Notes: generated from the letters alone by a model not told the origin. DNA of 64,000 nucleotides from Marinobacter aromaticivorans (GCF_002806975.1 NZ_NIHD01000014.1:1-64000); one strand, 5' to 3'; counted from the first letter of the stretch, positions 1-9,282 are shown. A program made the numbers and translations.

Positions 1-1
1 A

Positions 2-109
2 TACAACGACGATCCCAAACCTTTTATCTGGCGCAAAACAGCGGATCAAATCATTGCATCAATCGCTCGTCTTTCCGATAAGCTGAATAATAAGACGAAC
101 TTTTGTTAA
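2..109 (+). mobile_element. C-terminal end of an IS630-family transposase (partial)
   Basis: An open frame runs in from before the window and ends at a TAA. The 35 visible residues include YNDDPKPFIWRKTADQI, a C-terminal signature of IS630-type transposases (DDE superfamily, TA target). Coding sequence of the next gene, umuC, begins within a few bases of the stop and lacks its 5' end, so this IS appears to have inserted into umuC. A TA dinucleotide at 117-118 fits the IS630 target rule. The rest of the element lies outside the window. Confidence 0.75.
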
Positions 110-112
110 GGC

Positions 113-1326
113 ACACTAGTCGGCCGTCCGGTTGTCGTGGCTTCGAATAATGACGGATGCGCGGTGGCGCGCAATGCCGAAGCAAAGGCCCTGGGTATCA
201 AGATCTGGGACAACCGATCTTCGAGCTGAAGGAGCATGTCGAGAAGAACGGCCTGGTGGTGTGCTCTTCAAACTATGCGCTCTACGGCGACATGAGTTTT
301 CGCTTCATCCAGACTCTGGCGACCTTTTCGCCCGGGGTCATGCCATACAGCATCGATGAGGCGTTTCTCGATCTGACCGGCATTGAATCGGTCATGTCCT
401 ATGAGGATTTTGGGCATCAAATCAAAAACGTGGTGAAGCAGTGGACCGGTCTGCCAATTTGCGTCGGCGTAGCACCCAGTCCCACACTGGCAAAGCTGGC
501 GAATCACGGCGCCAAAAAGTATCCGGCAACCCGAGGCGTGGTGGACTTGACCGATCGCGACCGACAGCGCCGACTGCTGAAGCTGGTCTCGGCCAGCGAG
601 ATCTGGGGGATCGGCTCCAAACTGAGTAAAAGGTTGGCGGATCTTGGGATTGAAACCGGGCTCCAATTAGCGGACGCAGATCCCAAATGGATTCGAAAGC
701 ATTTTTCGGTCGTTGTCGAGCGCACCGTTAGAGAGCTGAACGGGGTTCCGTGCCACGACGACCTTCTGGAAGTGGCCCCGGCCAAAAAACAAATCCTCTG
801 CTCGAAATCGTTCGGATCACCGGTGACCGACCTGGACTCCATGCTCGCGGCCGTGTCACACCATGCAACCCGGGCCACCGAGAAGCTGCGCAAGGAAAAT
901 CGTGAATGCGGGTATCTGGCAACTTTCATGTCGACCAGCCGGTACCGGTCGAGCGAGCACTATGCGAACCAGAAGGGCATTGCTTTGCCGTATCCAACCG
1001 CGGACACCCGCGAGATATGCAAACAGGCGGTGACTCTGGCTAGGGCGCTCTGGCGCGATGGATATAAGTACAACAAGGCAGGCATCGTGCTTTCCGACTT
1101 TCGAGCGCCTGGTGCATGCCAGTCAGACTTTTTCAGTCGAATTGAGGACGACAAGCGAGATCAGGAGCTGATGCGGACCCTGGATAAGATCAACAGCATT
1201 GCGGGTAAAAACACGGTCCGCTTTGGGCGTCAGATCCACAAAAATACGAACTGGCAGATGCGCCGGGAAAATTTATCCCCAGCTTACACCACCCGTTGGT
1301 CCGATATCCCCGTCGTCAGAACTTAG
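113..1326 (+). pseudogene. umuC: umuC remnant (DNA polymerase V catalytic subunit), 5'-truncated and frameshifted
   Basis: Y-family translesion polymerase. Homology starts mid-protein at LVGRPVVVASNNDGCAVAR (frame from 113), then shifts frame near 205-215, after which QPIFELKEHVEKNGLVVCSS continues to the normal C-terminus at 1326. The SIDE catalytic motif (YSIDEAFLDLTG) and the thumb and little-finger regions are present. The first ~25 residues, including the metal-binding Asp of the DCNNFY motif, are missing, apparently removed by the adjacent IS630 insertion. With a lost N-terminus and a one-base frame change it should be inactive. The open frame from 157 contains shadow residues up to the shift point. 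No umuD is seen beside it. Confidence 0.85.
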
Positions 1327-1432
1327 GCTGTCCGATTGCCCATCGGCGCAGTGGGACTCATCCGGCATGCACCTCATTGGTAGATAACTTCGATTTCAAC
1401 TCCAATACGTGAGCAGCATCAGTAGGAAAGCG

Positions 1433-2917
1433 TCAGCTAGCTGATCGGCTGTAATCCTGAGGATTGAACTTCTGACGAATAGCTTCCGAAACCAACATCC
1501 GCACGTCCTCAACAGACATGCCTTTCGACACAATTCGAGCGCCGGCCTTAACAATAGCTCCGCGCGTTGTCTGTGGGATGTTCGGATCCGCCGTCACCAT
1601 AATTTTACTTATATCCTGGTTCGGATGAGCCTCATCATTTTTCAGCCACTCAAGCAGCTTGAGCCCGTCAATTTGCGGCATGTGGAAATCAACCAGCAGC
1701 AGGTCATAACGCTCTTCTTCTAAGTGCGAGATACCCAGGACCGGATCATTGCAAGTGACCAACTGAACCTGACTGGTATCAAGGATTTTCGGCGCAAACA
1801 TTCGGTGCATCTGCTGCAGGTATGTCTCATTGTCGTCGATGAGCAATACCCTCAGTTTATTGTCACCCTGATCAACCATCGTGTAATCGAGGTTAGAGTG
1901 AAAGTCGTTCGCCTCGTATTCGCCCTCAGGACTTTTTGTGTCAACTGTCCCTTGGCGATGGCTAATTGGCAATTTGATGCTCAGTTTCGTGCCAAACCCT
2001 TCTTTGGAATCAATAGCGATGGTGCCACCCAGAAATTCAGTAAAAGCTTTCATGACAGGCATCCCGATGCCCCACCCATCTTTGCCCCGCCGAATACCAT
2101 GGGTAAGGGCGTCTCCGTGCCAATGAAGGTCGTTCATCTCGTCTGTGGACATCCCGCTACCAGTGTCCTGTACCGTGACCTCGACATAATCCTCCTCAAG
2201 CGTCATGGACAGACGAACGAAACCATCCTTTGTGTGCTTCAATGCATTCTCGATGGCGTTTCGGACCACCACCTTGATCAGATCATAGTCAGTGTAGAGC
2301 TCCGTCGCTCGTAGCTTTTCATCGTCGCAACACTCCCAGATCAGCGCCACGTTGGCCTTGCCCGCAAACTGACTGTTCAGCTCTAACACCATCTTGCTGA
2401 CAGCAAACCATTCTTTATGTGTGGCCAGTGTTCCGTTTTCCAGGGCGGCCAGGGCAAGAATCGCCTTAACGTGATGGTCCAGAATGTCGAGATCGTCCAG
2501 CGACATTTGCAGAATGCTCTCAGCATCACTGAAGGCTTTCTGACCAACGTAATTGACCGCCAGATCCGCCTGAGAGCGCAGGTTTGTGATTGGAGTTCGG
2601 AGCTCATGGGCCGCGATAGCCAGCAAATTCTGCTTCATCGCAATAGCCTTCGTCTGACTGCGATATTTCCGTTTCAGGCTGGAAATCCAGATTACGAGAG
2701 CCAGGTTCCCGAATAAGGCAATTGTGAGAGCAGTAATCATCAGCTCGTCGACGTAACGATATATTGGGAAATGGCCGGCCACTGCCAGGTATAGTCCCAA
2801 TAGAAGACCTGCGACGACCCAATTAAAGACCATGGACCAAAAAGATCCCTGAACCGCACGGACTGAGGTGATGGTGATACCGATGATGAGGAGTGATGTA
2901 AATACTGCGAACAACAT
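1433..2917 (-). CDS. membrane hybrid sensor histidine kinase with C-terminal receiver
   Basis: 494 aa. Three hydrophobic segments occupy residues ~3-80. A HisKA box follows with phospho-acceptor His104 (AAHELRTPITNLRSQ), then an HATPase_c domain with N-box (RNAIENALKHTK, ~220-230), G1 box (DTGSGMS, ~251) and G2 box (GWGIGM, ~281). A receiver domain spans ~355-485 with the acidic pair Asp361/Asp362, phospho-Asp410 in LLLVDFHMPQIDG, Thr442 and Lys465. It should autophosphorylate and pass phosphate to its own receiver. No HPt or DNA-binding response regulator lies nearby, so the output partner is unknown. The PAS membrane protein upstream on the same strand may be functionally linked. Confidence 0.9.
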   Translation of the reverse strand: MLFAVFTSLLIIGITITSVRAVQGSFWSMVFNWVVAGLLLGLYLAVAGHFPIYRYVDELMITALTIALFGNLALVIWISSLKRKYRSQTKAIAMKQNLLAIAAHELRTPITNLRSQADLAVNYVGQKAFSDAESILQMSLDDLDILDHHVKAILALAALENGTLATHKEWFAVSKMVLELNSQFAGKANVALIWECCDDEKLRATELYTDYDLIKVVVRNAIENALKHTKDGFVRLSMTLEEDYVEVTVQDTGSGMSTDEMNDLHWHGDALTHGIRRGKDGWGIGMPVMKAFTEFLGGTIAIDSKEGFGTKLSIKLPISHRQGTVDTKSPEGEYEANDFHSNLDYTMVDQGDNKLRVLLIDDNETYLQQMHRMFAPKILDTSQVQLVTCNDPVLGISHLEEERYDLLLVDFHMPQIDGLKLLEWLKNDEAHPNQDISKIMVTADPNIPQTTRGAIVKAGARIVSKGMSVEDVRMLVSEAIRQKFNPQDYSRSAS

Positions 2918-3066
2918 AGGCCTATCCTTGGCTCAAAATCTCTGGGCTTACATGGGAAGCGTTTTTATTTCCAGGTTAAATTTTTCACACACATTGCTTG
3001 AACGCATCAGCGCCCTGCTGTCCGACACAGACACCCGTTCCTTCGGCTGCTGATTAGACGGCTACA

Positions 3067-3201
3067 ATGTTGGCCACCATCATATCATCCGAGGAAACCC
3101 TGGCTTCCATTCAGTGCGAGCTGGGGTTTAGTCCGTTCGAGGCAGATATTAACGGTATTCACTATCGCCGTCCTCGTGGTCAGCCATTCCGTTTCGAGTG
3201 A
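3067..3201 (+). CDS. possible 44-aa small protein
   Basis: ATG-to-TGA frame of 44 codons in the gap between the two signalling genes. Its last 22 bases overlap the 3' end of the convergent PAS gene. The residues (ETLASIQCELGFSPFEADINGIHY) have a coding-like composition, but no good ribosome-binding site precedes the ATG and no family is recognised. The rest of the 2918-3179 gap shows nothing else. Confidence 0.2.
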   Translation: MLATIISSEETLASIQCELGFSPFEADINGIHYRRPRGQPFRFE

Positions 3202-4028
3202 TCGATCAGCTCATTGATCTTTGTGTTTTCATTAACCGCCGCAAAATTCTCAAGAAATGACAGAGCGGCCTGTGACTGTGGTTCATCCAGCTTCGAAACG
3301 TCTATGTTCATGCAAATGAAGCCAATGAGCCCGAAACGTGGGTCGTAGATAGGGATCGTGCTTGACTTAACGTCTCGACCATCCGCGAGCGTAAGCCCAT
3401 AGCTGATGAAACTCACGCCACGGCTCTTACCGACTGCGTACTCACGAATGAGCTCCAAACCAAAATTAGTCGTCGAATCGCCCAGTCGGCGCCCGGAAAT
3501 GGGGTTCTGGATGGCTATAATTGAGGCCAGCGGATTTCGCGTGTCATGGAGCACGATTTCAACGCCCGTGCCGGCAAATGTCCGACCGATCCCATTCACA
3601 ATGTCCGTATACACGCTGAACACCGCATCCTTGTGCTTCCGGATTTCCAATATGTCTTCGTAGTGGTACTTCTCAACCAGCTCGAAAAAGCGAACTTTGT
3701 TGTCGTGATCTAGCATCAACAGGGTGTTGTTCGCCTGGACGATGTAGATGAGATCCGCTGCAGCCTTCGGATTGTTCTGACTTAAAAGGTGCATTACCGC
3801 CTGGTTCAATTTGTCGATGTCCAGGTTCAAAACACCGTTAGTGCTTTTGACAGGGTAGAGGTCTGGAAGCGCGCTCAAAGGCGTCCCGGACAGGGGAACG
3901 AGTGGATCATGAGAGTGTGAAATTCGGTGCCCTTGGAATTGCTGGGCAATGAGTAAGGCTAGCAAGATGACTACCAGAACCGCAGGGATAACTGCCGAAA
4001 TGATGGTTCGGATTGCAAACGGCTGCAT
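3180..4028 (-). CDS. membrane-anchored YheO-like PAS-domain protein
   Basis: 282 aa. A single N-terminal transmembrane segment (~residues 8-28) and a ~90-residue linker precede a region resembling the YheO-type PAS domain (PF08348). Landmarks are GVEIVLHDTRNPLASIIAIQN, ISGRRLGD and FGLELIREYAVGKSRG. YheO proteins normally continue into a DNA-binding helix-turn-helix. None is present here, and the protein ends in a short polar tail, so it looks like a detached sensor rather than a transcription factor. It lies upstream of the hybrid kinase on the same strand with a 262-bp gap and may feed it a signal (inference). Confidence 0.65.
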   Translation of the reverse strand: MQPFAIRTIISAVIPAVLVVILLALLIAQQFQGHRISHSHDPLVPLSGTPLSALPDLYPVKSTNGVLNLDIDKLNQAVMHLLSQNNPKAAADLIYIVQANNTLLMLDHDNKVRFFELVEKYHYEDILEIRKHKDAVFSVYTDIVNGIGRTFAGTGVEIVLHDTRNPLASIIAIQNPISGRRLGDSTTNFGLELIREYAVGKSRGVSFISYGLTLADGRDVKSSTIPIYDPRFGLIGFICMNIDVSKLDEPQSQAALSFLENFAAVNENTKINELIDHSKRNG

Positions 4029-4332
4029 CGAGATACTTCCTTGTTACGTAGCCAGAACTTTTTTAAGCACCTGCCTTGGCGCTTACAGTATGTTACAAAT
4101 TAGACATTATTTTGGATGAAAATTAAACGCAAAAACATGGTCTATGCCACAATTACCCTCAGAGTTTCACGCTTAAAGCCGTCGAGATGTTGCCACGACC
4201 CCCTTTGCGATGCACTATCTCCCTGAATTCCTGCATTGCATGGAAGCGCCGTACCCCAGTGGTTCGGGCAAGAATCAAGGATGAGATCTCCACTGGTTGT
4301 CATGATCGTGGCAACTTCCTTGCGGCACCAGA

Positions 4333-4364
4333 TTTAAAAGGTCGTTAAGTTGTGACCTTTTGAT
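4333..4364 (+). promoter_or_regulatory. regulon operator copy 1 (GGTC-N10-GACC)
   Basis: Inverted repeat AAAAGGTC (4336-4343), 10-base spacer, GACCTTTT (4354-4361), flanked by TTT and GATT. It is the first of six such sites in the window and lies ~140 bp before the csrA operon. Otherwise the 476-bp gap 4029-4504 shows no gene. Confidence 0.7.
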
Positions 4365-4504
4365 TGATGGTTTCTCGCACCAGCAGCGGCACAATCGATG
4401 TCAGCTTCATGGGCGGTCGCAAACAGGTTTCCTGTCCTCTGGTTTCACGCCGTCTGCCCTGATCCTGGTGTGCAAACACAGTTACGATCTTGTGGAGAAA
4501 ACTC

Positions 4505-5104
4505 GTGAAATTAAAGTGCCTTGCTTTGTCACTGGGATTGGCAGCGACCTTAACTGGCTGCTCAACAACTGAACACGTATTAGTTGGCGGGAAATGCGTC
4601 ACCTGCATCAATAACCCACTGACAGGTGAACCCTTAAACCACGACGGCTCGATCCCGGGCAGCACATACAAGCCCTCGGACCAGTCTTCCACCCAATCAG
4701 ATTCTTCAGGCACGGATAGCTCGTCTTCCGTCGCAAAAACCTTTACTGAGTTCTCTACCTCTTTTTCCGCACCAGTAAACGTTGATGTGGCGTTTATCCG
4801 AATCAAGAAAGAGTACGGGTATCTGTCCGAGCAGGAGATCCGCCAGGAATGGGGGGCAATGGCAAATACGAAAATGCAGACATTTGCCTGGGCCTATGAC
4901 TCAGAACCGTCCGTTTACTATCATATGCGGGCTCACCGGCAGCATGGCGATGCGCTTTATGTCATTGATCACAACATTACAAAACAAACTGCCGCTGCCA
5001 GCGAGATAACGATTACCGTTTGGGTGAACGATCAGTCTCCAATCACGCCGGCCGACGTGGCGGAAAGCCTCGCCGGGCGCACCAAAACCGCATTGAAGAT
5101 CTGA
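4505..5104 (+). CDS. putative outer-membrane lipoprotein
   Basis: 199 aa from a GTG preceded by GGAGA at good spacing; the longer frame would need an upstream TTG. A lipoprotein signal peptide ends in the lipobox LTGC (Cys near residue 18). A Ser/Thr-rich linker (about residues 58-80) precedes a globular domain with no recognised family. First gene of a five-gene plus-strand operon ending in csrA, preceded by an operator of the transfer regulon. A surface or mating-pair accessory role is inferred from that context only. Confidence 0.7.
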   Translation: MKLKCLALSLGLAATLTGCSTTEHVLVGGKCVTCINNPLTGEPLNHDGSIPGSTYKPSDQSSTQSDSSGTDSSSSVAKTFTEFSTSFSAPVNVDVAFIRIKKEYGYLSEQEIRQEWGAMANTKMQTFAWAYDSEPSVYYHMRAHRQHGDALYVIDHNITKQTAAASEITITVWVNDQSPITPADVAESLAGRTKTALKI

Positions 5105-5129
5105 CAGGCAAAGGAAGAGGCCTCACGCA

Positions 5130-5525
5130 ATGATTAGACTGCTTTTTGGTTTCATTCTTGGTGTGGTGGCCTCGTATTTCACCTTCCCGATGTTTTACTC
5201 CACACTGGGCCCCTTACCTAAGTTCAGCCTCGAGAACCTGTTATCAGAAGAACAGACGTTGAGCTCCAACACGATCAACCCCAACCCGCCCGCGCATTTC
5301 CAACAGATCAAAGCCGATGCATTGGCTGAAAAGATCAGCGTGGCGCGTTCTCTGGCTCAACTGAATCCGCCGCAGTCTGCAACAACTCCAGAAGTTTTGA
5401 ATGTTATCTACAGCGCGGCTCGCAAGGATCCTGTCGTAAACAGCCTGTTTCTTGATAGAGCCAGTAATGGGCTAACCAATCAAGAAGCGCTGATCATTCT
5501 GTCCGCATACGGAAAGCGAGGCTGA
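5130..5525 (+). CDS. hypothetical protein with N-terminal membrane anchor
   Basis: 131 aa, preceded by a purine-rich ribosome site (AAAGGAAGAGG). One hydrophobic segment at the N-terminus (MIRLLFGFILGVVASYFTF) suggests a signal anchor. The remainder is soluble and partly helical, with no recognised domain. It sits 25 bp after the lipoprotein gene and its stop lies 1 bp before the DUF1173 gene, so it is part of the same operon. Confidence 0.6.
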   Translation: MIRLLFGFILGVVASYFTFPMFYSTLGPLPKFSLENLLSEEQTLSSNTINPNPPAHFQQIKADALAEKISVARSLAQLNPPQSATTPEVLNVIYSAARKDPVVNSLFLDRASNGLTNQEALIILSAYGKRG

Positions 5526-5526
5526 T

Positions 5527-6717
5527 ATGGCACAGGTGGCATTCATCCTGAACGACCAGCTGGTACCGACGGACCATCCCGAGCGACAAGCGCTTCTTGC
5601 CTCTGCCTATAGCACACGGGCCAGGCCTCTTTGTGGTTGCAAAGATCCGGGACTTCCCCTCTATGTGTCCAAGGTGGACGATGACTCTTTCTTGGTGAAG
5701 CGGATGCCGTTTACCGGGCCACAACACGATCCGAAATGTGACTGTTACGAGATTCCACCCGAGCTATCGGGCCGCGGCGCACTGGGTCAGAAAGCAATTG
5801 AAGAAGATCAGGATGGCGGCATTACCAAGCTTCGGCTGGACTTCAGTTTGAGCAAGCGCGGAACAGCCCCAATCGCCTCGCCAATAAAGGGCCAATCTAC
5901 CCAGGCGCCAACTACGAAATCCGACCCGGCTAAATTATCAGTACGATCGCTTTTGCACCTTCTCTATGAGGACGCAGGGTTGAACCGCTGGTCTCCCCGA
6001 ATGGCGGGTAAGAGAAATTGGTTCGTGGTTCGCAAATATATGCTTGAGGCCGCCGAAGGGAAAATTTCGGGCCGGAAGGCTATCGTCGATTCCCTGCTCA
6101 TTCCTGAGCCGTTTTCAGTGGAGCATAAAGACGACATCCTTCGCCGGCGAGCGCGATTTTTTTCTGATCTCAAGGCCACTGCCAAAAACCAGCCCATGGG
6201 TTTGATGATAGGTGAGGTGAAAGCGTTCGAACCAGCCCGGTTTGGACATCGGATGATCATCAAACACATGCCGGACGTCCCCATTTACCTTGCCGACGAC
6301 ATTTACCGGCGCATGGGAAAAAACTACGGGACCGAATTGGCGTTCTTTGCTGAGGATGCCCAAATCCACTTGCTTTGCATCACCACATTCACCCGATCCG
6401 CTACAGGCAACCTTCAAGCTGACACACTGTCCTTGATGACGGTCGATGCTCAGTGGCTGCCTTTCGAAAACCGTGAAGAGTTGGACCTGGTTGAGAAGTA
6501 CCGTGCAACGGGCCGCTACTTCACTAAATGCCTTCGCTACAACCTTAAAAGCACCGAAGTCCTTGCGTCGATCCTTCTCACCGACACAGAGACCCCGACG
6601 GCGGTCTATCTGTACCCAGACGTCTGCGACCCGGCCTATCAAGAGAAGCTGGACTGGGTTCTCACAAACAGCGAGTTGCCCTACGAGCTGATCAATCCAA
6701 ACGCATCCAGCGCATGA
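5527..6717 (+). CDS. DUF1173 family protein
   Basis: 396 aa, normal for the family. DUF1173 (PF06666) signatures: an N-terminal cysteine cluster (RPLCGCKDPGLPLYV), KRMPFTGPQHDPKCDCY, PPELSGRGALGQKAI and the core LLHLLYEDAGLNRWSPRMAG / KRNWFVVRKY. The spaced cysteines and histidines suggest a metal-binding N-terminal domain. DUF1173 proteins are often carried by conjugative plasmids and islands, but their biochemical role is not known to me. Confidence 0.75.
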   Translation: MAQVAFILNDQLVPTDHPERQALLASAYSTRARPLCGCKDPGLPLYVSKVDDDSFLVKRMPFTGPQHDPKCDCYEIPPELSGRGALGQKAIEEDQDGGITKLRLDFSLSKRGTAPIASPIKGQSTQAPTTKSDPAKLSVRSLLHLLYEDAGLNRWSPRMAGKRNWFVVRKYMLEAAEGKISGRKAIVDSLLIPEPFSVEHKDDILRRRARFFSDLKATAKNQPMGLMIGEVKAFEPARFGHRMIIKHMPDVPIYLADDIYRRMGKNYGTELAFFAEDAQIHLLCITTFTRSATGNLQADTLSLMTVDAQWLPFENREELDLVEKYRATGRYFTKCLRYNLKSTEVLASILLTDTETPTAVYLYPDVCDPAYQEKLDWVLTNSELPYELINPNASSA

Positions 6718-6730
6718 GTGAACCTTCCTG

Positions 6731-7231
6731 ATGACCGTTTTAAATCAACAACAGACCAATGACTTGTTTTGCGACATCGAGAGTCGCTTGCTCGGCGCCA
6801 GCTCATTGATACTGGAGTATCTGAACAACCTCAAACCCGCATGCTCGGAACTGGGCCAGATTGAGTGGCGCTACCGGCTTTCCGGATTCCTGGAAGGACT
6901 TAGCCTGACCGGCCACATAGATAGCCTTTATCTTGAAAGCCTTGCTAGCATGCTTTTTGCCCGTGACGTAAAAAGCCGCGAGGTGCGGCCTGGACGAGCC
7001 CATGCGTTCAGCATCGACATCATTACTGACCAATCCAAGGTTTACCGCTTTGATGTTCCTTCAACTAATCCACTGGATGCTTACGCGCAGCTCACAAAGA
7101 GAACAGCCTATAACTCAATACCCGGTATAGAGGCCATCGAAGTCTATGCCGGATTCAGGAAAGACAGAGTTAAGGAAGCTCAACCTTTACGAGTCTTCGC
7201 CAAGAGCGAACTCATTTACAGTAACCGCTGA
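6731..7231 (+). CDS. hypothetical protein
   Basis: 166 aa, starting 13 bp after the DUF1173 gene on the same strand. No signal peptide or membrane segment. The C-terminal half (FSIDIITDQSKVYRFDVPS, AYAQLTKRTAYNSIPGIEAIEVYAGFRK) looks like a compact alpha/beta domain. No family recognised. Operon position between DUF1173 and csrA is the only functional clue. Confidence 0.6.
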   Translation: MTVLNQQQTNDLFCDIESRLLGASSLILEYLNNLKPACSELGQIEWRYRLSGFLEGLSLTGHIDSLYLESLASMLFARDVKSREVRPGRAHAFSIDIITDQSKVYRFDVPSTNPLDAYAQLTKRTAYNSIPGIEAIEVYAGFRKDRVKEAQPLRVFAKSELIYSNR

Positions 7232-7257
7232 TTCATCTCACAAGGCCGTCATTCGCC

Positions 7258-7527
7258 ATGGCACTGACATTAGAAAGGATGCTGTTCGAGAGCATCATTA
7301 TCAACGACAACATCAAAATCACCGTTACGCGACTGGACAGTTCAAGGGTAAAGCTTTCAATTGATGCCCCGCCCGAGGTTGCGATCAACAGGGAAGAAGT
7401 TTTCAACAGAATCATCGACCAAAAGCCGAAACCAGAACAGCCGGCCGCCCAGCGCTCCATCGTCAGAAGGCTGTTATCCAGAAAACAGGTCGGCAAGGTC
7501 TTGCAAGACTGGCCGCCTGGCAAATGA
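7258..7527 (+). CDS. csrA: divergent CsrA/RsmA-family RNA-binding regulator
   Basis: 89 aa. Residues 3-52 align without gaps to the CsrA core: LTLERMLFESIIINDNIKIT, then SSRVKLSIDAPPEVAINREE, matching the ETLMIGD and APKEVxxHREE landmarks. The two RNA-contact arginines (R6 and R44 of E. coli CsrA) correspond to Arg7 and the Arg of NREE and are both kept. Glu6 and Met8 replace the usual Thr and Arg, and GDxV-type glycines are lost. A ~30-residue basic tail follows. CsrA dimers bind GGA motifs in mRNA leaders to block or stabilise translation. As last gene of a transfer-coupled operon it may tune plasmid or host mRNAs after transfer (inference). Confidence 0.8.
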   Translation: MALTLERMLFESIIINDNIKITVTRLDSSRVKLSIDAPPEVAINREEVFNRIIDQKPKPEQPAAQRSIVRRLLSRKQVGKVLQDWPPGK

Positions 7528-7616
7528 GTGGCCGGTCATTCTGGCCAAGCTTGAAGCGACCATTAACACCGTGGATCTATGGATGTAGAACTGGGCCCCC
7601 TCTGCATAAATAATGA

Positions 7617-8792
7617 TTAAGACCCGTCAGATTCGTCTTTCCGTCCTTTTGCTAGCTTTGCCTTGGTCAGGGCAGTCGGCGAGCTATGTCTAGCGTCCAG
7701 GTATCTCAAGGCTGTTCGTGGATCACGCCATCCGATCCACTCCATTATATCCTTTTGATTTCCATACTCTTGGTCCATCCAGTTTGCCAATCCCCGACGC
7801 ATAGAGTGGCTGGTGTATCGATCGTGAGCGGCCTGGGTATCAACTGTGAACAACTTCTCTATCAGAGTATTCATCGAATTTGCGTTGATATTTTTTGTCC
7901 ATACGTTGCCCCAACGATCTACTTTTGAGAACAACGGCAAAAGCCCATCCGTACTTCGCTCGTCACTGACCCCTTGAAATCGGTCCTCCTTCCATTGCCG
8001 GATCGCATAAATCGGGCAGAGATGTTTAGTCGGGTACGCTTCAAAAAGCTTTTTTTGCCCTCTTCCTTCTCTGTCGGTCTTGGACCTTCGAATGGTAACT
8101 CGCATCCAAGGAGGGTCTTCATCCCAGAACATTTCCACATCCTTGATGCGCAAATTGACCAATTCGGACGCGCGCAATCCGAACCAGAAAGCCGTCAGCA
8201 AAAGAGCTCGGTTTCGAGAGAATTTGAGCATTGATTGCCGGTCATCATGTTCCAGTGCGATCTGTCGGTTTCGACGCAGCTTTTCCTCTGCGTTCTTTAA
8301 AATCCTCATGGGTAGGGCATTCGCCTGTTCCTGAGGTTCACCACAAGACACTCTAATGGACCGCATGGTTGCCCGCACGGCATCTGAATTGTTTGGATTA
8401 TCCCCAAAAGTGCGCTTGTGCCAGCTCCCGAATAGACTGCGTCGCTGTTCCAGCGTGGCGATCGAAAAACCCTTGAGGTTTTTATTTCTCCGCTTGTCCA
8501 GCACCGCGCTTTCCGGGCTTTCTTCATAGGAGGGCCTTCTGGCGTATTCATTGAGATAAAAAGACAGGTCAGTTGGCGTGCAGGGCAGAGGACCGTTCCA
8601 AACCTCAACGTAGTGCCGGACAGCCTGCGCAGTGGCTTTTTTCGTATTCTTCGATTCAGCCGACTGGATAAGCTCCAGAAGCGCTACTTGCGCTTCAACC
8701 GGATACTGAGCAAGAACCTTCGAATCGAAAGCCTCGGCATATGTTGGGCGAGGTTGTGTCGTCAGCTTTTTACTGGTCACTTTCTTTTCCAC
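7617..8792 (-). CDS. tyrosine recombinase / integrase
   Basis: 391 aa from GTG. N-terminal SAM-like core-binding region (~35-150), then the catalytic domain with Arg207 (FGLRASELVNLR), Lys238 (SKTD), His329-x-x-Arg332 (HSMRRG), Trp355 (WIGWRDPRT) and nucleophile Tyr364 (ALRYLD). The active site is complete. It cuts and rejoins DNA at specific sites, either to integrate an element or to resolve plasmid multimers. It is the last gene of a three-gene minus-strand operon and overlaps its upstream neighbour by 23 bp. It lacks the IntI-type insertion and is 43 kb from the cassette array, so it is not an integron integrase. Confidence 0.9.
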   Translation of the reverse strand: MEKKVTSKKLTTQPRPTYAEAFDSKVLAQYPVEAQVALLELIQSAESKNTKKATAQAVRHYVEVWNGPLPCTPTDLSFYLNEYARRPSYEESPESAVLDKRRNKNLKGFSIATLEQRRSLFGSWHKRTFGDNPNNSDAVRATMRSIRVSCGEPQEQANALPMRILKNAEEKLRRNRQIALEHDDRQSMLKFSRNRALLLTAFWFGLRASELVNLRIKDVEMFWDEDPPWMRVTIRRSKTDREGRGQKKLFEAYPTKHLCPIYAIRQWKEDRFQGVSDERSTDGLLPLFSKVDRWGNVWTKNINANSMNTLIEKLFTVDTQAAHDRYTSHSMRRGLANWMDQEYGNQKDIMEWIGWRDPRTALRYLDARHSSPTALTKAKLAKGRKDESDGS

Positions 8793-9282
8793 ACTTTTTT
8801 CTCACGATCGCTTCTATTCGGTGCCTCGGCACCAGACTCTCAGCTTCTAACTGATATAGATCCCGCAAACCCGACTTAGAAGACAGGTCCATGATGGCAA
8901 GTATGTGTCGCCGCAGTTCGGCTTTCACGCTTCCAAGGGAAAGCTCAGCATTCAACGCAGTTGCAGCAATCGCCTCGCTCTGCAGGATGTGCGTTTTGTC
9001 CACATACACTTTTGGATCTGCAATTACCTCAAAGGAGAGATTTAGAAGCTCCCAAGGCAGCGATTCCGCCGGAATTTCTATAGAGACTTTCTCCGGCGCC
9101 CAGGGGAACACATGAATAGTGTTGATGTCGCTGTCCACCACGTACACCGTTGCAAGCCCGATGTCTCTCCAGCTTTCTTCAACAAAGATAAAACCGTTTT
9201 GGCTGTTAAAAGCGATGATTTCCCGGAGACGCTCTCTGGCCTCTTTAGCAGATTGAAAATCCACTAATCGCTCTTCAGTCAC
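8770..9282 (-). CDS. hypothetical protein in the recombinase operon
   Basis: 170 aa from a GTG that overlaps the stop of the preceding gene (GTGACTGA). Mixed alpha/beta composition, no signal or membrane segment. The C-terminal part (KAELRRHILAIMDLSSKSGLRDLY) is helical and charged and could bind DNA or a partner. Its 3' end overlaps the recombinase start by 23 bp, so it is translationally coupled to it. It may be an accessory factor for recombination (inference). No family recognised. Confidence 0.65.
   Translation of the reverse strand: MTEERLVDFQSAKEARERLREIIAFNSQNGFIFVEESWRDIGLATVYVVDSDINTIHVFPWAPEKVSIEIPAESLPWELLNLSFEVIADPKVYVDKTHILQSEAIAATALNAELSLGSVKAELRRHILAIMDLSSKSGLRDLYQLEAESLVPRHRIEAIVRKKCGKESDQ

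Noticed and set aside
7617..8792. Tyrosine recombinase as the integrase of the cassette array
   Set aside because: It lacks the extra helix region of IntI proteins, has no attI beside it and is 43 kb from the cassettes.
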